Shown here piece after piece: positions 1-8,140 of a DNA stretch of 55,688 bases (its first letter is position 1; each line of letters starts with the position of its first letter). Origin of the DNA: Embleya sp040605455. GTDB taxonomy: Bacteria; Actinomycetota; Actinomycetes; Streptomycetales; Streptomycetaceae. Below the pieces are notes generated by a model. The model was given only the letters and a program-made list of their open reading frames with translations. It ran no database searches and was not told where the DNA came from. A program made the position numbers and the translations under genes. The stretch covers positions 1 to 55,688 of the forward strand of contig NZ_JBEXCV010000049.1 of NCBI RefSeq assembly GCF_040605455.1, read 5' to 3'.

Positions 1-902
1 TTCGCGTCGAGCGCCGCGGCGGCGGCCGCGGCCACGTCGACGGCGTCCGGATGGCCGCTCGCGGCGGCACTCGGCCGGCGGCGCGGCCGGACCTTGCGGA
101 CCGGCGCGGGCGCGAGCAGCTCCTCGTCCTCGTCGAAACCGGCGAAGTCGCTCGCGTGGTCGTCCTCGTCCACGAGTGCCGGCGCCGGCCCCTCGATGAA
201 GCCGAGGAAGACCGCGAGCCGCTCGGGCGCCGCATTGATCGGCGTCGCGGTCACCACGAGCAGGCCGAAGACGAGCACCAACACCAGGAGCGGCACCGCG
301 ACCCATCGGGTGACCAGGTGCACGGGCGGGGTCGCGAAGGCCCAGCCGATCAGACCGCCGGCGTCGCGCATCGCGGCCGCGCCGTCGCCGGGTTGCGGGG
401 TCCCACAGCCGACGTGGATCAGGCCGAGCACGCCGCACACCAGCGCCGTGCAGCCGATCATGATGCGCCCGGTGGCGTCCTTCTGGTCCGGATGGCGCAT
501 CACCCGCACGCCCAGCGCGCCGACCAGGAACGGCACCAGCGTGTCGAGCCGGCCGACCAGGCCCGCGACCATCGCGTTGACTGCTTCGCCGACCACGCCG
601 TCGATGGTGCCCCAGGCGCCCGCGGCGATCACTATGGCCAGGCCGAGCAGGGCCAAGCCCACGCCGTCCCGGCGATGCGCGGGATCGAGTCCGCGCGCAC
701 CGGAGCCGATACCTCGCGCGGCCGAGCCGAACGCGTGGGCCAACCCCAGCCACAGCCGCTTGAGCATCCTCCCGAGCAGCGCGGGCAGGCCCCCGAGCAG
801 TTTCGGCGGGGGTGGCGGAGGTGGAGCGGGCTTCTTGGCGGCAGCCTTCTTCTTCGCGGCCGTGCGCGGTTGCGCTCCGCCGCCGGACGCACGTGTGGCC
901 AT
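1..902 (-). CDS. ftsK: FtsK/SpoIIIE-type DNA translocase, N-terminal part (3' end outside window)
   Basis: Only the first 300 codons are present; the gene runs off the left edge. It starts at an ATG (complement of 900-902) with a Lys/Ala/Pro-rich cytoplasmic head. Several hydrophobic segments follow (roughly residues 75-100, 105-125, 135-160, 180-205), which is the four-helix membrane anchor layout of FtsK/SpoIIIE. An acidic and Arg/Pro-rich linker begins near residue 230. The motor and gamma domains lie beyond the window. FtsK pumps chromosomal DNA through division or sporulation septa. Position next to osaB matches Streptomyces ftsK (SCO5750). The call rests on the membrane topology plus synteny, because no ATPase motif is visible here. 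Confidence 0.85.
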   Translation of the reverse strand, partial: MATRASGGGAQPRTAAKKKAAAKKPAPPPPPPPKLLGGLPALLGRMLKRLWLGLAHAFGSAARGIGSGARGLDPAHRRDGVGLALLGLAIVIAAGAWGTIDGVVGEAVNAMVAGLVGRLDTLVPFLVGALGVRVMRHPDQKDATGRIMIGCTALVCGVLGLIHVGCGTPQPGDGAAAMRDAGGLIGWAFATPPVHLVTRWVAVPLLVLVLVFGLLVVTATPINAAPERLAVFLGFIEGPAPALVDEDDHASDFAGFDEDEELLAPAPVRKVRPRRRPSAAASGHPDAVDVAAAAAAALDA

Positions 903-1013
903 GTTCGGAGGTTACCGGTGGACCCTTCCCACCTCGTGCGTCCCAGGCCCCGGGGCGCGCGTGTCGGACCTGCGGTGGTCCGTCCGGGCGATTCGGGACT
1001 CCGGGCGGTGAGC

Positions 1014-1058
1014 GGCGAACGCGGGCGGGCCCACGTATGGGCCCGGCCCGCGTTCGCC
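1014..1058. terminator. Terminator hairpin after osaB
   Basis: A long inverted repeat (GGCGAACGCGGGC at 1014-1026 against its complement ending at 1058) begins 7 bases past the osaB stop codon. It separates osaB from ftsK on the same strand, so ftsK probably uses its own promoter in 903-1013. Confidence 0.75.
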
Positions 1059-1064
1059 GAAGGG

Positions 1065-1757
1065 TCAGCCGTCGGCCTCGCCGGTGTCCGGGGCCGGCAC
1101 CAGCGGCGGGCCGCCGTGGCCGGCCGCGGCAGGGGCGAGGGCGTCGAGGGCAGCGCGCATCCGGGCCACCCGACGGCGCAGTTGGCCCGCCGAGGCGGCC
1201 AGGGCCGGATCGTCGGCCGACTCGACCTGTTTGGCCATGCCGTCGGCCTGCTCCTCGACCGAGGCCAGCCGCGAGGACAGCTCCGCGATCACGTCCGCTC
1301 CGGCCCGGTCCCCGCCGGCGACCCCTTCGAGTCGCCCGCGCAACAACGTGGCCTGTTCGCGCAGTTGGCAGTTCTTCTTGTACAGGTCCACGAACACGGA
1401 GACCTTGGCCCGCAGCACCCACGGGTCGAACGGCTTGGAGATGTAGTCGACGGCACCGGCCGCGTAGCCGCGGAAGGTGTGGTGCGGACCGTGGTTGATC
1501 GCGGTCAGGAAGATGATCGGGATGTCCCGGGTCTTCTCCCGGCGCTTGATGTGCGCGGCGGTCTCGAAACCGTCCATGCCGGGCATCTGGACGTCGAGCA
1601 GGATCACCGCGAACTCGTCCGTGAGCAGCGCCTTGAGGGCTTCCTCGCCCGAATGCGCCCGAACCAGGGTCTGGTCCAGCGCGGACAGGATCGCCTCCAG
1701 GGCGAGCAGATTCTCCTGACGGTCATCGACCAGGAGGATCTTGGCCTTCTCGGTCAT
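1065..1757 (-). CDS. osaB: OsaB-type response regulator (receiver plus C-terminal coiled coil)
   Basis: A 230-residue protein with one N-terminal receiver domain (about 1-125). It has the acidic pair D11-D12, phospho-acceptor D55 in LLDVQMPGMDG, T85 and K108 (SKPFD). The rest is a Glu/Arg/Ala-rich helical tail with no recognisable DNA-binding domain, so output is probably by protein contact. The ATG at 1757 is chosen over an upstream in-frame start because GAGGGTGGG lies just before it. It lies downstream of the OsaA hybrid kinase on the same strand, as in S. coelicolor, where the orphan regulator OsaB (SCO5749) is needed for osmoadaptation and aerial growth. The partner kinase is inferred to be OsaA. 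Confidence 0.9.
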   Translation of the reverse strand: MTEKAKILLVDDRQENLLALEAILSALDQTLVRAHSGEEALKALLTDEFAVILLDVQMPGMDGFETAAHIKRREKTRDIPIIFLTAINHGPHHTFRGYAAGAVDYISKPFDPWVLRAKVSVFVDLYKKNCQLREQATLLRGRLEGVAGGDRAGADVIAELSSRLASVEEQADGMAKQVESADDPALAASAGQLRRRVARMRAALDALAPAAAGHGGPPLVPAPDTGEADG

Positions 1758-2131
1758 GGCCCACCCTCTTCGATCCGACACGGTGGGTGACCCCGCGTAT
1801 CGGTCGGCTCCACTCGTCCTTGTGCATGTTTTCGGTATACGCGGCCCTGAATGACACAGCCTCGATCGACACGGTTTCGCGCGACACAGCCTCGGCCGAG
1901 ATCGCCCCGGCGCACGCCACGCCGGTCGAGCACACGTTCCGGGTGGTGCTCGTCCCGGTCATGGTAGTGGCCAGGCGATCGGCTCGGCAGGTATTCCGAA
2001 ACAGACGACCGCATGGTGTCACCACGTCCCAACCCACGGTCGCGACAACACCGCATCGACCCCTCCGCCCCTTCAACGTCGCTCGGCCCGTTCGGGTTCC
2101 ATCATGGGCTGCCCGGCGCCCCGGAAGCGAA
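1758..2131. other. osaB-osaA intergenic region with 15-bp tandem repeats
   Basis: This 374-base gap between osaA and osaB has no convincing gene. It holds a degenerate 15-bp tandem repeat: GACACAGCCTCGATC at 1853-1867, a variant at 1868-1882, a close copy at 1883-1897 and a weaker one at 1898-1912. On the minus strand the repeats would read as a five-residue repeat in a short open frame, but that frame overlaps the osaB start and shows poor third-position GC. The region probably contains the osaB promoter. Confidence 0.6.
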
Positions 2132-5100
2132 CTAGTGGTCGAGCCAAGTCCGGATGAGTCCCAACAAGTGCCGCGTATCGACCGGCTTGGCGACGTAGTC
2201 GGACGCCCCGGAGTCGATGCTCTTCTCCTGATCCCCCTTCATCGCCTTCGCGGTCAGCGCGATGATCGGCAGACCCGCGTACTGCGGCATCCGGCGAATC
2301 GCGGAGGTCGTGGCGTACCCGTCCATCTCGGGCATCATCACGTCCATCAGCACGATCGCGATGTCGTCGTGTCCCTGGAGCACCTCGATGCCCTCGCGGC
2401 CGTTCTCCGCGTACAGCACGCTCAGCCCGTACTGCTCCAGCACGCTGGTCAGGGCGAACACGTTGCGCACGTCGTCGTCGACGATCAGCACCCGCTCGCC
2501 GTCGAAGGTGCCCTCGAACGGCTCGACCACCGGCTTGGCCGGGACCGCGTGCTCCCCGCGACCCGGGTCGGTGGCGCCCAGGACCGCCCGGGTCAGCGCG
2601 TCCGGGGTGGAGACCCGCTGGAGCAGCACGATCCGGCGCCGGTAGCCGCGCAGCCGGCCCGACTCGGAGCGGGTCGGCCGGTGCGGGACGTGCACCACGA
2701 CCGGCAGCTTCTGCAATTCCACCCGGGAGGCGACCGCGTCCAGCACCTGCCAGGCGCCCTCGTCGGCCAGCCGCAGGTCCACCACCAGGCACGCGGGCGG
2801 TGCCTCGGCGAGCAGTCGGACCGCCTCACCCTCGTCCGTGGCCGCGGTCAACTCGATCGCCCCGTCCAGCGTGGCCAGCGCGGTGGCCAGCGGGGCGCCG
2901 TCGGACTGCGGGGTCTCCACCACCAGCACCCGGCGCGGCACCCGCTCGCCCGTGTCGTCGGCGGCCGGCTCGTCGTCCGAGAGCAGGTCGGGGGCGTCGC
3001 TGAGCAGCGGGGTGGACGGCGCCGCGGCGGGCAGCGCACTCCGGTACGTCGTCGGGGCGAGTTCGTTCTGCCGTTCCTGGCCGGCCTCGTCGCCCGGGAC
3101 CAGGACGCTGTCCAGCGGGAGGTAGAGGGTGAACGTGCTGCCTCGGCCCGGCATGCTCTCGGCGTGGATCTCGCCGCCGAGCAGCCAGGCGATCTCCCGA
3201 CTGATCGACAGCCCCAGCCCGGTGCCGCCGTAGCGGCGGCTGGTGGTGCCGTCGGCCTGCTGGAACGCCTCGAAGATCACCTTGAGCTTGTCCACCGCGA
3301 TGCCGATGCCGGTGTCGATCACCGAGAACGCCACCGCGTGTTCGGCGTTGTCCAACTCGGTGTTGGTGAGCGGGATGTCGTCGGTGAGCGTGATCAACAC
3401 CTCGACCGAGCCGGAGTCGGTGAACTTGACCGCGTTCGAGAGCAGGTTGCGCAGCACCTGCTGCAGGCGCTGCTCGTCGGTGAACAGGATGCCCGGCACC
3501 GTGGGCGAGACGTGCACCGTGAAGTCGAGGTTCTTCTCCGAGGTCAGCGGCCGGATGGTCGCCTCGACGTAGTCCATCAGCTGGGCCAGTGCGATCCGCG
3601 CGGGCCGCACGTCCATCTTTCCGGCCTGCACCTTGGACAGGTCCAGGATGTCGTTGATCAGTTGCAGCAGGTCGGATCCGGCGCCGTGGATGGTCTCGGC
3701 GAACTCGACCTGCTTGCGGGTCAGGTTGCCCTCGACGTTGTCCGCGAGCAGCTTGGCCAGGATCAGCAGGCTGTTCAGCGGGGTGCGCAGCTCGTGCGAC
3801 ATGTTGGCGAGGAACTCGGACTTGTACTTGGAGGACAGCGCGAGTTGTTCGGCGCGCTCCTCGAGCGCCTGGCGGGCCTGTTCGATCTCCCGGTTCTTGA
3901 TCTCGATGTCCCGGTTCTGCCGGGCGAGCAGCGCCGCCTTGTCCTCCAACTCGGCGTTGGAGTGTCGCAGTTCGCCCTGCTGGCGTTGCAGTTCCTCGGA
4001 ACGTTCCTGGAGTTCCTCGGTCAGACGCTGCGATTCGGCCAGCAACATCTCGGTGCGCGAGTTCGCCATGATCGTGTTGACCGTGACGCCGATCTGCTCG
4101 TTGAGCTGCTCCAGGAAGTTGCGGTGCACCTTGGTGAACGGGCGGAACGAGGCGAGTTCGAGGACGCCGAGCAACTGGTCCTCGAACAGCACCGGCAGCA
4201 CGATCACATTCGCCGGGGCGGCCTCGCCCAGTCCGGAGGCGATCTTGATGTAGCCGGGCGGCGCGTCCAGGATCAGGATCGAACGCTTCTCCAGCGCGGC
4301 CTGACCGACCAGGGACTGGCCGAGCCGGAAGCGGGTGGGTACGCCGCCGCCGTCCTGGTAGCCGTAGGAGGCGATCAACCGCAGCTCGACCACGTCCTCC
4401 TGGGTCAGCTCGGCCAGGAAGAACGCCCCGTGCTGGGCGTCCACGACCGGGGTGAGCTCGCTCATGATCAGTGCGGCGACCGCCATCAGGTCGCGGCGGC
4501 CCTGCATGAGACCGGAGATCCGGGCCAGGTTGGTCTTGAGCCAGTCCTGTTCGCGGTTGGCCCGGGTGGTCTCGCGCAGGTTGTAGATCATCTGGTTGAT
4601 GTTGTCCTTGAGCTCGTCGAGCTCTCCGGACGCGTCGACCGCGATCTGCAGGGACAGGTCGCCGCGGGTCACCGCGGTGGCCACCTCGGCGATGGCCCGC
4701 ACCTGGCGGGTCAGGTTGCCGGCCAACTCATTGACGTTCTCCGTGAGTTGCTTCCAGGTACCGGAGACGCCCTCGACCTCGGCCTGGCCGCCGAGCATGC
4801 CCTCGGTGCCCACCTCGCGGGCCACCCGCGTGACCTCGCCGGCGAACGCGGACAACTGGTCGACCATCGTGTTGATCGTGGTCTTGAGTTCGAGCATCTC
4901 GCCGCGGGCGTCCACGTCGATCTTCTGCGACAGGTCGCCACCCGCGATCGCGGTGGTCACCTTGGCGATGTTGCGGACCTGGCCGGTCAGGTTGTCCGCC
5001 ATCGAGTTGACGTTGTCGGTCAGGTCCTTCCAGGTGCCCGAGACACCGGGGACGTGGGCCTGGCCGCCCAGGATGCCCTCGGTACCCACCTCGCGCGCGA

Positions 5101-7822
5101 CGCGGGTGACCTCGTCGGCGAACGCACGGAGCGTGTCCACCATGGTGTTGATCGTGCCCGCGAGACCGGCCATCTCGCCCTTGGCCTCGACCGTGCTCTT
5201 CTGCGACAGGTCGCCGTCGGCCACGGCCGTGGCCACCTGGGCGATGTTGCGGACCTGGGACGTCAGGTTGTTGGCCATGACGTTGACGTTGTCGGTCAGG
5301 TCCTTCCAGATGCCGGACACCCCGCGCACCCTCGCCTGGCCGCCGAGTCGGCCCTCGGTGCCCACCTCGCGGGCCACCCGGGTCACCTCGTCGGCGAACG
5401 CGGAGAGCTGGTCGACCATCGTGTTGACGGTCTCCTTCAGCTCCAGGATCTCGCCCCGGGCGTCCACGGTGATCTTCTTGGACAGGTCGCCGGTGGCCAC
5501 CGCCGTGGTCACGTCGGCGATGCTGCGCACCTGGCCGGTCAGGTTGCCGGCCATCACGTTGACCGACTCGGTCAGGTCCTTCCAGGTGCCCGAGACGCCC
5601 TTGACGTCCGCCTGGCCGCCGAGTCGACCCTCGGTGCCCACCTCCCGGGCCACCCGGGTCACCTCGTCGGCGAAGCCGGAGAGCTGATCGACCATGGTGT
5701 TCACGGTGTTCTTGAGTTCGAGGATCTCACCGCGCGCGTCGACGGTGATCTTCTGCGAGAGGTCGCCACGCGCCACCGCCGTGGTGACCTGGCCCAGGCT
5801 GCGCACCTGTTCGGTGAGGTTTCCGGCCATCGAGTTCACCGAGTAGGTGAGGTCGCGCCAGACGCCGGCCACGCCCAACACCTGGGCCTGACCGCCGAGT
5901 CGGCCCTCGGTGCCCACCTCGCGGGCCACCCGGGTCACCTCGTCGGCGAACGCGGAGAGCTGGTCGACCATCGTGTTGACGGTGTTCTTGACCTCGAGGA
6001 TCTCACCGCGGGCGTCGACGTCGATCTTCTTGGACAGATCGCCGCGCGCGACCGCCGTGGTCACCTCGGCGATGTTGCGGACCTGGGCGGTCAGGTTGCC
6101 CGCCATGAAGTTCACCGAGTCGGTCAGGTCGAGCCAGACGCCGGCGACGCCCGGGACGACCCGGGCCTGACCGCCCAGGCGCCCCTCACCGCCGACCTCG
6201 CGGGCGACGCGGGTGACCTCCGAGGCGAACGCGGACAGCTGGTCCACCATGGTGTTGACGGTGTTCTTGAGCTCCAGCATCTCGCCGGAGACATCGACCG
6301 TGATCTTCTGCGACAGGTCGCCCCGGGCCACCGCGGTGGAGACCTGGGCGATGTTGCGCACCTGACCGGTCAGGTTGCCGGCCATCACGTTGACCGAGTC
6401 GGTCAGGTCCTTCCAGGTGCCGGCCACACCCGATACCTGCGCCTGCCCGCCGAGGATGCCCTCGCTGCCCACCTCGCGGGCCACCCGGGTCACCTCCGAG
6501 GCGAACGCGCTCAGCTGGCCGACCATGGTGTTCACGGTGTTCTTGAGCTCCAGCATCTCGCCGGAGACATCCACGGTGATCTTCTGCGACAGGTCGCCCT
6601 GGGCCACCGCCGTGGTCACCCCGGCGATGTCGCGCACCTGCGCGGTGAGGTTGAAGAAGGCGGTGTTGACCGAGTCGGTCAAGTCCTTCCAGATGCCCGC
6701 GCCGCCGGGTACCTGGGCCTGGCCGCCGAGCCGGCCCTCGAAGCCGACCTCGCGGGCGACCCGGGTCACCTCGGAGGCGAACGTGCGCAGCGTGCCGGTC
6801 ATCGCGTTGATCGTCTCGGCGAGTTGGGCCATCTCGCCGCGCGCGGACACGGTGATGGTCTGCGACAGGTCGCCGTACGCGACCGCCTTGGTCACCTGCG
6901 CGATGTCGCGCACCTGGGCGGTCAGGTTGCCCGCCATGATGTTGACCGAGTCGGTGAGGTCCTTCCAGGTGCCCGAGACACCCTCGACCCGGGCCTGCCC
7001 GCCGAGCCGGCCCTCGGTGCCGACCTCCCGAGCCACCCTGGTGACCTCCTGGGCGAAGCCGGAGAGCTGGTCGACCATCGTGTTGACGGTCTCCTTCAGC
7101 TCCAGCATCTCGCCGGCCACCTCGACGGTGACCGTGCGGGACAGGTCGCCCTTGGCCACCGCGGTGGTCACCAGCGCGATGTCGCGCACCTGGAGGGTCA
7201 GCCGGCTGGCCATCGTGTTGACCGAGTCGGTGAGGTCCTTCCAACTGCCGGACACCCCGCGCACCCGGGCCTGGCCGCCCAGCTTGCCCTCGGTGCCCAC
7301 CTCGCGGGCCACCCGCGTGACCTCGTCGGCGAACGCGCTGAGCTGGTCCACCAGACCGTTGGCGGTACGGCCCATCCGCAGGAACTCGCCGCGCAGCGGC
7401 TGCTCGGCGATCCGCAGGTCCATCCGCTGGGACAGATCGCCCTCGGCGACCGCGGCCAGCACCCGGCCGACCTCCACGGTCGGCCGGACCAGGTCCTCCA
7501 CGAGCGCGTTGGCCGCGTCGATGCTGGTCGCCCAGGCGCCTTCGCCCGGTCCGGGATCGAGCCGCTCGGTGAGCTTGCCCTCACGTCCGACCACTCGACG
7601 GACTCGGGCCAACTCGCCGGAGAGGTGCTGGTTGCGCTCGACCATGTCGTTGAACACGACGGCGATCTCGGACATGATCCCGTCGCCGGAGACCGTCAGG
7701 CGCTTGCGGAAGTTGCCGTCACGGACGCCGGTCAGCGCGGCCAGCAGCCGACGCAGATCCTGCTCGTCGTGCCGGCTCCGGGCGGCCGTCGTCCGTGCCT
7801 GCCCTGGGGAAGCCTTCGCCAT
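2132..7822 (-). CDS. osaA: OsaA-type giant cytoplasmic hybrid sensor histidine kinase with tandem HAMP repeats
   Basis: The protein has 1,896 residues and no membrane segment. A coiled head (1-80) is followed by a long array of about 92-residue HAMP-type units: one degenerate copy near residue 90, then ten copies with the signature EGxLGGQAxV, to about 1080. Next come a GAF domain (about 1110-1255), a coiled coil (1255-1330), the HisKA domain with H1343 in NMSHELRTPLNS, and a HATPase domain (to about 1564). A degenerate receiver (about 1628-1748, lacking a clear acidic pocket) precedes a functional receiver with D1827 in LMDVMMPEMDG. The ATG at 7822 has GGAGG nine bases upstream. HAMP arrays of this kind occur in fungal group III (Nik1/Os-1) osmosensing kinases, and S. 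coelicolor OsaA (SCO5748) acts in osmotic stress. Divergent from osaC. Confidence 0.92.
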   Translation of the reverse strand: MAKASPGQARTTAARSRHDEQDLRRLLAALTGVRDGNFRKRLTVSGDGIMSEIAVVFNDMVERNQHLSGELARVRRVVGREGKLTERLDPGPGEGAWATSIDAANALVEDLVRPTVEVGRVLAAVAEGDLSQRMDLRIAEQPLRGEFLRMGRTANGLVDQLSAFADEVTRVAREVGTEGKLGGQARVRGVSGSWKDLTDSVNTMASRLTLQVRDIALVTTAVAKGDLSRTVTVEVAGEMLELKETVNTMVDQLSGFAQEVTRVAREVGTEGRLGGQARVEGVSGTWKDLTDSVNIMAGNLTAQVRDIAQVTKAVAYGDLSQTITVSARGEMAQLAETINAMTGTLRTFASEVTRVAREVGFEGRLGGQAQVPGGAGIWKDLTDSVNTAFFNLTAQVRDIAGVTTAVAQGDLSQKITVDVSGEMLELKNTVNTMVGQLSAFASEVTRVAREVGSEGILGGQAQVSGVAGTWKDLTDSVNVMAGNLTGQVRNIAQVSTAVARGDLSQKITVDVSGEMLELKNTVNTMVDQLSAFASEVTRVAREVGGEGRLGGQARVVPGVAGVWLDLTDSVNFMAGNLTAQVRNIAEVTTAVARGDLSKKIDVDARGEILEVKNTVNTMVDQLSAFADEVTRVAREVGTEGRLGGQAQVLGVAGVWRDLTYSVNSMAGNLTEQVRSLGQVTTAVARGDLSQKITVDARGEILELKNTVNTMVDQLSGFADEVTRVAREVGTEGRLGGQADVKGVSGTWKDLTESVNVMAGNLTGQVRSIADVTTAVATGDLSKKITVDARGEILELKETVNTMVDQLSAFADEVTRVAREVGTEGRLGGQARVRGVSGIWKDLTDNVNVMANNLTSQVRNIAQVATAVADGDLSQKSTVEAKGEMAGLAGTINTMVDTLRAFADEVTRVAREVGTEGILGGQAHVPGVSGTWKDLTDNVNSMADNLTGQVRNIAKVTTAIAGGDLSQKIDVDARGEMLELKTTINTMVDQLSAFAGEVTRVAREVGTEGMLGGQAEVEGVSGTWKQLTENVNELAGNLTRQVRAIAEVATAVTRGDLSLQIAVDASGELDELKDNINQMIYNLRETTRANREQDWLKTNLARISGLMQGRRDLMAVAALIMSELTPVVDAQHGAFFLAELTQEDVVELRLIASYGYQDGGGVPTRFRLGQSLVGQAALEKRSILILDAPPGYIKIASGLGEAAPANVIVLPVLFEDQLLGVLELASFRPFTKVHRNFLEQLNEQIGVTVNTIMANSRTEMLLAESQRLTEELQERSEELQRQQGELRHSNAELEDKAALLARQNRDIEIKNREIEQARQALEERAEQLALSSKYKSEFLANMSHELRTPLNSLLILAKLLADNVEGNLTRKQVEFAETIHGAGSDLLQLINDILDLSKVQAGKMDVRPARIALAQLMDYVEATIRPLTSEKNLDFTVHVSPTVPGILFTDEQRLQQVLRNLLSNAVKFTDSGSVEVLITLTDDIPLTNTELDNAEHAVAFSVIDTGIGIAVDKLKVIFEAFQQADGTTSRRYGGTGLGLSISREIAWLLGGEIHAESMPGRGSTFTLYLPLDSVLVPGDEAGQERQNELAPTTYRSALPAAAPSTPLLSDAPDLLSDDEPAADDTGERVPRRVLVVETPQSDGAPLATALATLDGAIELTAATDEGEAVRLLAEAPPACLVVDLRLADEGAWQVLDAVASRVELQKLPVVVHVPHRPTRSESGRLRGYRRRIVLLQRVSTPDALTRAVLGATDPGRGEHAVPAKPVVEPFEGTFDGERVLIVDDDVRNVFALTSVLEQYGLSVLYAENGREGIEVLQGHDDIAIVLMDVMMPEMDGYATTSAIRRMPQYAGLPIIALTAKAMKGDQEKSIDSGASDYVAKPVDTRHLLGLIRTWLDH
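4700..7350. repeat. DNA-level tandem repeats (about 276 bp) encoding the OsaA HAMP array
   Basis: Ten consecutive units of about 276 bp share blocks such as the GGQA and WKDLTDSVN codons and the conserved TRVAREVGTEG stretch. The first GGQA lies near 7275 and the last near 4788. Neighbouring copies are similar enough at the nucleotide level to allow unequal recombination or assembly collapse. Confidence 0.9.
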
Positions 7823-8140
7823 CTCGCATTTCCTCCGCCGGACCGATTCGCCGCGACCGCTTGTGCACCCGGTCGCTTGCCATCGACAGTCTTTCACTCA
7901 CAGGGTTGAGAGCAGAGGCGGTCCGGGAGGATGGTGCTTGTCATCCGGAAAGTGTGGGCTCGAAAGGCCCGCTCGACCGGAACTTCTGTCGGAATCGTGA
8001 CGGATCCGTCACTGTTTGGAAGGGGTCCGCCCGATCGTCCGAAACCGATAGGGTGCGAATCTGCCGGACTGTGGAGCCGGATTCGTCACCGCAGCCGCCG
8101 TTCGTCGCAGATGCGGGAGTGTATGGATCAGGGAACGAGC
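7823..8140. promoter_or_regulatory. Divergent osaA/osaC control region
   Basis: This 318-base gap separates the two divergent stress genes and carries no supported gene. It contains the perfect palindrome GTGACGGATCCGTCAC (7997-8012), which is the clearest operator candidate. GGGTGC at about 8050 resembles the -10 GGGTAC/T of SigB-type promoters, but no properly spaced GNNT element was found. In S. coelicolor, osaC is known to be SigB-dependent. Confidence 0.6.
7997..8012. promoter_or_regulatory. Perfect 16-bp palindrome, candidate operator
   Basis: GTGACGGATCCGTCAC equals its own reverse complement, with no spacer. It lies 175 bases upstream of osaA and about 128 upstream of osaC. A loopless palindrome fits a dimeric DNA-binding protein better than a terminator. 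Confidence 0.6.

Noticed and set aside
1723..2076. 117-codon frame with a five-residue repeat between osaA and osaB
   Set aside because: It overlaps the osaB start, lacks GC-rich third positions and has no ribosome binding site; treated as non-coding repeats.
4700..7350. Regular repeats resembling a CRISPR array or satellite
   Set aside because: The period is about 276 bp, in frame, and encodes HAMP units; there are no short identical repeats with unique spacers.
1787..7909. 2,040-codon open frame antisense to osaA
   Set aside because: An artefact of GC-rich codon bias plus repeats; the opposite strand encodes clear HAMP, kinase and receiver domains with a strong ribosome binding site.
8040..8060. 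SigB-type promoter for osaC
   Set aside because: GGGTGC resembles the -10, but no GNNT lies 14-16 bases upstream, so it was not called.
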